The notes under the pieces were generated by a model that was given only the letters and a program-made list of their open reading frames with translations, was not told where the DNA came from and made no database searches. Positions 61,601 through 64,000 of a DNA stretch of 64,000 nt are shown here, piece by piece. This DNA comes from Puffinus mauretanicus. Taxonomy: Eukaryota; Chordata; Aves; Procellariiformes; Procellariidae. The DNA lies in assembly GCA_023333565.1 (NCBI GenBank), contig JAJKFH010002994.1, positions 1,426,001 through 1,490,000 on the forward strand, written 5' to 3'. Every line of letters starts with the position of its first letter. Within the stretch, counting starts at the first letter, position 1. Both the position numbers and the translations under genes were made by a program.

Positions 61601-63982
61601 TAGGCTCGCAACAATTTACTTCCTTATGTTTCGATATCTGATATGTCCATCAGACTGCAAGCTGAATTTACAAATGAATTTGTCTTTTACATACTGAAAA
61701 TCAGATGCATCAAATAACACAAAAGTATGACCTCTCACGTACCTACAGGGACAGAATTCCTCAGAAAGACTGTTCATGCCAACAGACTTCACTATACACT
61801 GATGCATTCATGACCGTACACACGAGCAGAAACAGCAGTTAGAATTCTAACCAGAAGCATTAATTTAAGCTGACTTGCAGAGGTAAAGCAACAAAGTGCC
61901 ATGCTATTCGTGACACAGAACAAGGCAAGTTGGGAGGGACCTTTGGAGATCATTTGGCCCAAATTCAACTTAAAGCTGAGCCAACTTCAAAATCAAGGCT
62001 TTGTCCAGTTAAGTTTGGAGAATTTCCAGGGGTGGATATTTCACAGCCTGTATAAGCTGTTGTAAGGCCTATTTTTTTTTTTCTTAAAATTATGTGAAAC
62101 TACTTCAGGAAGCCCTTGACCCAGTTTGCTATGCCACTGATAGACAGTGTGATACCACACAGCCAGGAATCAGAAGGAATCAGCACCCAAAATAAATCAA
62201 AGAGCTGTGGGACCATGCTATTGAATACAAAACCTCAGGCTTGCAAGTGTAATGTCTACTTTACAAGATAAATTCATTGCTTCCTTGTTCTGCTGAAATT
62301 ACTGTAAGATAACAATAATATGCTAAACCAGTAACACTTAGGCATAAGCTTACAGTAATTAGATACAATCTCTCTTGTATAAGGAGAGGAAATTACAGCG
62401 TGCAATCACAATTTGTTCTCCTGACCTGAGAATCAAGTTCTCTTACTTCCTTAAGGAAGAAATTACAAGGAAGAAATACTTGCTTCTTGTTGTACCTGCT
62501 CATTCATTTTGACGTAAAACATTAACAACAGATTATTTCAGAGGTTAAGAAAAAATAAAATTCAGGTTTGAACTTACTAAGCAAAACTGAAGTTATTCAA
62601 TGCCTAAATTAATTATTTCACAACTACTTGTTTTTGTGGAGAGTACGTACCAAACAGGGCAAGATGATCATATCTGTATCCACTGCTTTTGAACTCTGCT
62701 CCTCCAGCCTCAAACGCTTGCTGGGTTGCCATTTCTGAGCCAGTGTTCGGATCCTCTCATCTGTTGTAATTACATCGCCATCAAACCTTAAAAGAGGCAA
62801 AAGACAAAAAAATACACAAATGTGTTTTGAAAGTAATGCAAACTAAATCAGTGCAATTGAATGCAAATTAATCTTCCCACCTTCTGTTTTAGAAAGATTC
62901 ATTAAATTCTGCCTATTTTTAATCATATTATGCTAACTAGCTTCCCTGTTCTAACAAGTCAAAGGTTTTACATGTTATAAAATTGCTCATCTCTATGAGA
63001 ACATGGTGGCTCCCCGACATGCTTTGATTACTAGAAGCCACATGTAAGCTCTCCATTCTTCCTCAGTTCGGATAATTTAGACACATAGTAGATCTTCATA
63101 TGGGAGTTATCATATTGAAAAGAACATGCAACATATTTCAGAAGATGGTGACTCGTTTACGTAAATACCACTTAGTAGGAGTTTATTTCCTCTAATAATA
63201 ATGAGAAAACCAAATCATATATCCTTGGAACAATTTCTATTCGGCACCTATTAGATTTTAGGTTACCACCCACATCTAGTAACTGTTCTTCTGCTGGACC
63301 CAGCCTTTTACATACCTCTTTTGAACTTCCAGGAAAAAAGAATCTGTTCTTTTCATTTGCAACTCATACATGGCTCGAAGAATATGGAGAGGTGCATTAA
63401 GTGCATCATGTGTCATCTGAGCAAGGAGGAGGAAACAAAAAAAAAAGAAAAAAAAAAGATGGAAAAAGAAAGGAAAAAGAAAGATGAGTTTCTTTAAGGA
63501 TGACCTAGGTATTATTTTCCCACATATCATATCGGTAGAGAATTAATGAACTTAATATCTAGATTAGTAAAAATGAAAAGTAATTTAGCAAAAAGCTTTA
63601 TAATGATTTTGTAGTGTTCATTACTATAGTTCTACTTTATTTCCTTTAGATAATGGTACATTGAAATCATAGACCCATATTCTGTAAATTTAGAACAAAA
63701 ACAGCCATATAAACTACCAAATATTTTATGCAACTAGCATAAAATAGCAACTAGCACAGTAACTTCAAAGGAGGTAAAATTAAGTTTAAGTACCAAGAAG
63801 CATATTTTGGTGGCTTCATCCAAACCCTCCAAAGGATCAAGTTTGTTCTGCTCTAAATCAACAGGACCAACAATGGGTTGCTCCACATCTTGATCTTGTT
63901 CCCTTTCTTCCAGTTCAGTATCCTCCCGTTCAGCCAGGGAACTGATCTCTTTCTTCGATGAATACAGCATTATTGACAAAAT
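52618..63982 (-). CDS. ZZEF1: ZZEF1, last eleven coding exons (C-terminal 553 codons)
   Basis: Gene-level entry. Eleven minus-strand exons join to 1,662 nt: 553 codons and a TAA stop. Every intron is GT-AG and every phase fits (0, 2, 0, 0, 0, 1, 1, 2, 0, 0 at successive junctions). The protein matches, from memory, the C-terminus of ZZEF1, a giant (~2,960-residue in human) protein with EF-hand, DOC and two ZZ zinc-finger domains that has been reported to bind histone H3 tails. Those domains are upstream of the window. The part seen here has an acidic linker, a basic KRLRLEE segment, a long helical section around LASLLAEWP, a beta-rich section (HIPGAIYLSIKFDS ... YYRFTSDMSNTEWGYKFTV) and a final helical section rich in Leu. 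The 5' remainder lies beyond 64000. ATP2A3 lies downstream on the same strand about 29 kb away, as in mammals. Confidence 0.95.
53187..53258 (-). CDS. ZZEF1: ZZEF1 exon J (72 nt)
   Basis: Encodes 24 residues ELGSLQEYLLALNTEDHLHR-CTAQ, phase 0 at both ends. Acceptor TCTGGCTGCAG; donor GTAATA. Short and easily missed, it was identified from its position between exons I and K and from its match to the family. Confidence 0.94.
53804..53954 (-). CDS. ZZEF1: ZZEF1 exon I (151 nt)
   Basis: One base completes Arg, then 50 codons DCDLTLLKPLWQLFTHMENN ... GILLPLHRALAELFFVTENR-VT. The donor chosen is GTAAGC directly after VT (GT complementary to 53802-53803), which keeps phase 0 into the next exon. An upstream GTTACT could be misread as the donor but breaks the frame. 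Predicted all-helical. Confidence 0.94.
55485..55650 (-). CDS. ZZEF1: ZZEF1 exon H (166 nt)
   Basis: GG completes Gly, then 54 codons FEILKQMLSEERVIPHLPLA to HLLLKIVQCSAQ, plus AG of a split Arg. It contains IWEWQVGVACRQTGHQRLKA and appears helical. Acceptor TTCCCCCCAG; donor GTAGGT. No ORF listing shows this exon well because the phases at both ends break the frame; it was found by reading the minus strand. Confidence 0.95.
56411..56509 (-). CDS. ZZEF1: ZZEF1 exon G (99 nt)
   Basis: GA completes Gly, then DTLYYRFTSDMSNTEWGYKF and TVTAGHLGRFQT, ending with one base of the next Gly codon. The D-x-S-N-T-E-W-G-Y-x-F-x-V motif resembles the closing strands of CUB-like or galactose-binding-like folds in other giant ubiquitin-related proteins; that structural reading is inference. 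Donor GTAAGC. Confidence 0.96.
57461..57519 (-). other. Intronic hairpin in ZZEF1
   Basis: CAGTCTTGGCTG (57461-57472) pairs with CAGCCAAGACTG (57508-57519). A further 4-bp stem and an inner 8-bp stem, AGTTTCAC/GTGAAACT around an AAG loop, lie inside. In total about 24 base pairs form in 59 nt. It would be present in ZZEF1 pre-mRNA (intron between F and G). The size is close to a small pre-miRNA, but no known miRNA seed is recognised. Confidence 0.6.
58362..58530 (-). CDS. ZZEF1: ZZEF1 exon F (169 nt)
   Basis: Encodes 56 codons plus one base. DKVHIPGAIYLSIKFDSQCN starts the exon, a serine-rich loop (MSSSSDFQQDRHSFSGS) follows, and it ends FELP(G). IPGAIYLSIKFDSQCNTE begins what looks like a beta-sandwich module. 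Donor GTGAAT; acceptor TTTCTCAG. Confidence 0.95.
59409..59552 (-). CDS. ZZEF1: ZZEF1 exon E (144 nt)
   Basis: Encodes 48 residues, ILQKVLHGCNESMLGTMALT through MEEPGMAVQMRESKHPYNNN to TNFE, phase 0 at both ends. The acceptor reads CTTCTCCCCAG and the donor GTAATG. The ESKHPYNNN turn starts the beta-rich region continued in the next two exons. Confidence 0.95.
60530..60960 (-). mobile_element. Old LINE-like (CR1/L3 group) fragment
   Basis: The plus strand resembles the antisense of an ancient amniote LINE family. Recognisable pieces are CAGACCTTTTCCAGTTGTAC, GTAGTCCAGATGAGAGCATA, GATTCCCAGCACTTGAATTG, CTGTGAAGCATTGAGCTGAC and CCAAGATCACTTCCACCACG. Spacing and order match my memory of that family, but divergence is high. 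It lies in the ZZEF1 intron between exons D and E. Confidence 0.5.
61213..61572 (-). CDS. ZZEF1: ZZEF1 exon D (360 nt)
   Basis: The largest exon in the window: 120 codons in phase 0 from SKPALCDKATEE to QLEEKQLWEK. It includes YAKQRRTKSSILLHKELDSR, a basic helical stretch, and NEATAVLYARHVLASLLAEW, an amphipathic helix followed by PDDVAINEEILDLSG. The acceptor has a clean TTTCTTTTTTGCAG and the donor is GTAAGTGG. This is the most diagnostic ZZEF1 segment in the window. Confidence 0.96.
61903..62075 (-). mobile_element. CR1-type LINE fragment, antisense copy
   Basis: The plus strand reads as the reverse complement of a CR1 3' end: GTTGGGAGGGACCTTTGGAG, ATCATTTGGCCCAA, GAGCCAACTTCAAAATCAAG, GGCTTTGTCCAGTTAAGTTT and GAATTTCCAGGGGTGGATAT, then CACAGCCTG. 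It is diverged, so the copy is old. It lies in the ZZEF1 intron between exons C and D, in the same transcriptional direction as the gene. The inner boundary is blurred by a T tract at 62072. Confidence 0.85.
62651..62786 (-). CDS. ZZEF1: ZZEF1 exon C (136 nt)
   Basis: The first G completes AGG (Arg), followed by 45 codons: FDGDVITTDERIRTLAQKW, a basic PSKRLRLEEQ segment that could act as a nuclear-localisation-like patch, and an end at DMIILPCL. Donor GTACGT; the acceptor reads CTTTTAAG. Phase 0 at the 3' end. Confidence 0.94.
63316..63416 (-). CDS. ZZEF1: ZZEF1 exon B (101 nt)
   Basis: Encodes MTHDALNAPLHILRAMYELQ and on to FLEVQK, plus AG of an Arg codon completed by the next exon. Donor GTATGT. 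The acceptor is preceded by an unusually long pyrimidine tract (complement of 63424-63486). The sequence is predicted to be helical. Confidence 0.94.
63794..63982 (-). CDS. ZZEF1: ZZEF1 exon A (189 nt, first in window)
   Basis: Encodes 63 residues, ILSIMLYSSKKEISSLAE to LDEATKICFL. The middle is strongly acidic (EREDTELEEREQDQDVEQ), probably a disordered linker. The acceptor AG is the complement of 63983-63984 and the donor is GTACTT. The exon is in phase 0 at both ends. Only 18 nt of the preceding intron, a T-rich acceptor tract, remain in the window. Confidence 0.93.
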
Positions 63983-64000
63983 CTACACAGAAAAAAGGCA

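Larger units (their letters stand above)
52693..63793 (-). other. ZZEF1: ZZEF1 introns between exons A and K
   Basis: Ten introns: 63417-63793, 62787-63315, 61573-62650, 59553-61212, 58531-59408, 56510-58361, 55651-56410, 53955-55484, 53259-53803 and 52693-53186. Sizes are 377 to 1,852 bp, compact as in birds. They are AT-rich, in contrast to ATP2A3 intron 1. Recognised contents are a CR1 fragment (61903-62075), an old LINE-like piece (60530-60960), a hairpin (57461-57519) and a long pyrimidine tract next to exon B. I saw nothing supportable in the others. Confidence 0.85.

Noticed and set aside
1..64000. CRISPR arrays, operons, tRNA/rRNA genes, integrated virus structures
   Set aside because: None seen. 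The tandem arrays lack spacer structure and associated genes, and the whole window reads as vertebrate chromosomal DNA.

Overview
The window is vertebrate nuclear DNA, most likely from a bird. It has spliced genes, a CpG-dense promoter, CR1-type LINE fragments and very GC-rich sequence with short A/T tracts, the texture expected of an avian microchromosome. Two genes can be identified. Both lie on the minus strand, in the same order and orientation that I recall for human 17p13.2 (ATP2A3 then ZZEF1). The species cannot be named from the sequence.

Layout: (1) 1-20449 is the 5' part of ATP2A3, the SERCA3 calcium pump. Coding exon 1 is at 20332-20449 and the 18-nt exon 2 at 311-328, separated by a 20,003-bp intron 1. 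The rest of the gene lies beyond position 1. (2) About 20080-20830 is the CpG-dense ATP2A3 promoter region, with a G-rich tandem repeat just upstream. (3) About 20,850-49,550 is a gene-poor spacer of roughly 29 kb. It is GC-rich to about 45.3 kb and then turns AT-rich. It holds a CR1 fragment, a strikingly perfect GC hairpin at 36420-36488 and a few candidate regulatory patches, but no gene I can support. (4) 52618-63982 holds the last eleven coding exons of ZZEF1 (553 codons plus stop). All ten internal introns have GT-AG ends and every reading-frame phase joins correctly. An AT-rich 3' UTR of about 2.9-3.1 kb follows, down to roughly 49.55-49.75 kb.

The two genes are unrelated in function. 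SERCA3 pumps Ca2+ into the endoplasmic reticulum; ZZEF1 is a very large protein reported to read histone H3 tails through its ZZ domains, which are outside this window. Their adjacency is a synteny marker, not a pathway.

Repeats are concentrated in ATP2A3 intron 1. They include a 20-nt A-rich array, a 24-nt array, a ~55-62-nt TATA/GTATAC minisatellite, a GATA/TA array punctuated by a 13-nt core, and a 34-nt CpG-containing repeat. I found no CRISPR array, prokaryotic operon, tRNA or rRNA gene, and no convincing new biological system. The best unexplained signal is the 33-bp fold-back at 36420-36488. All composition statements are visual estimates.
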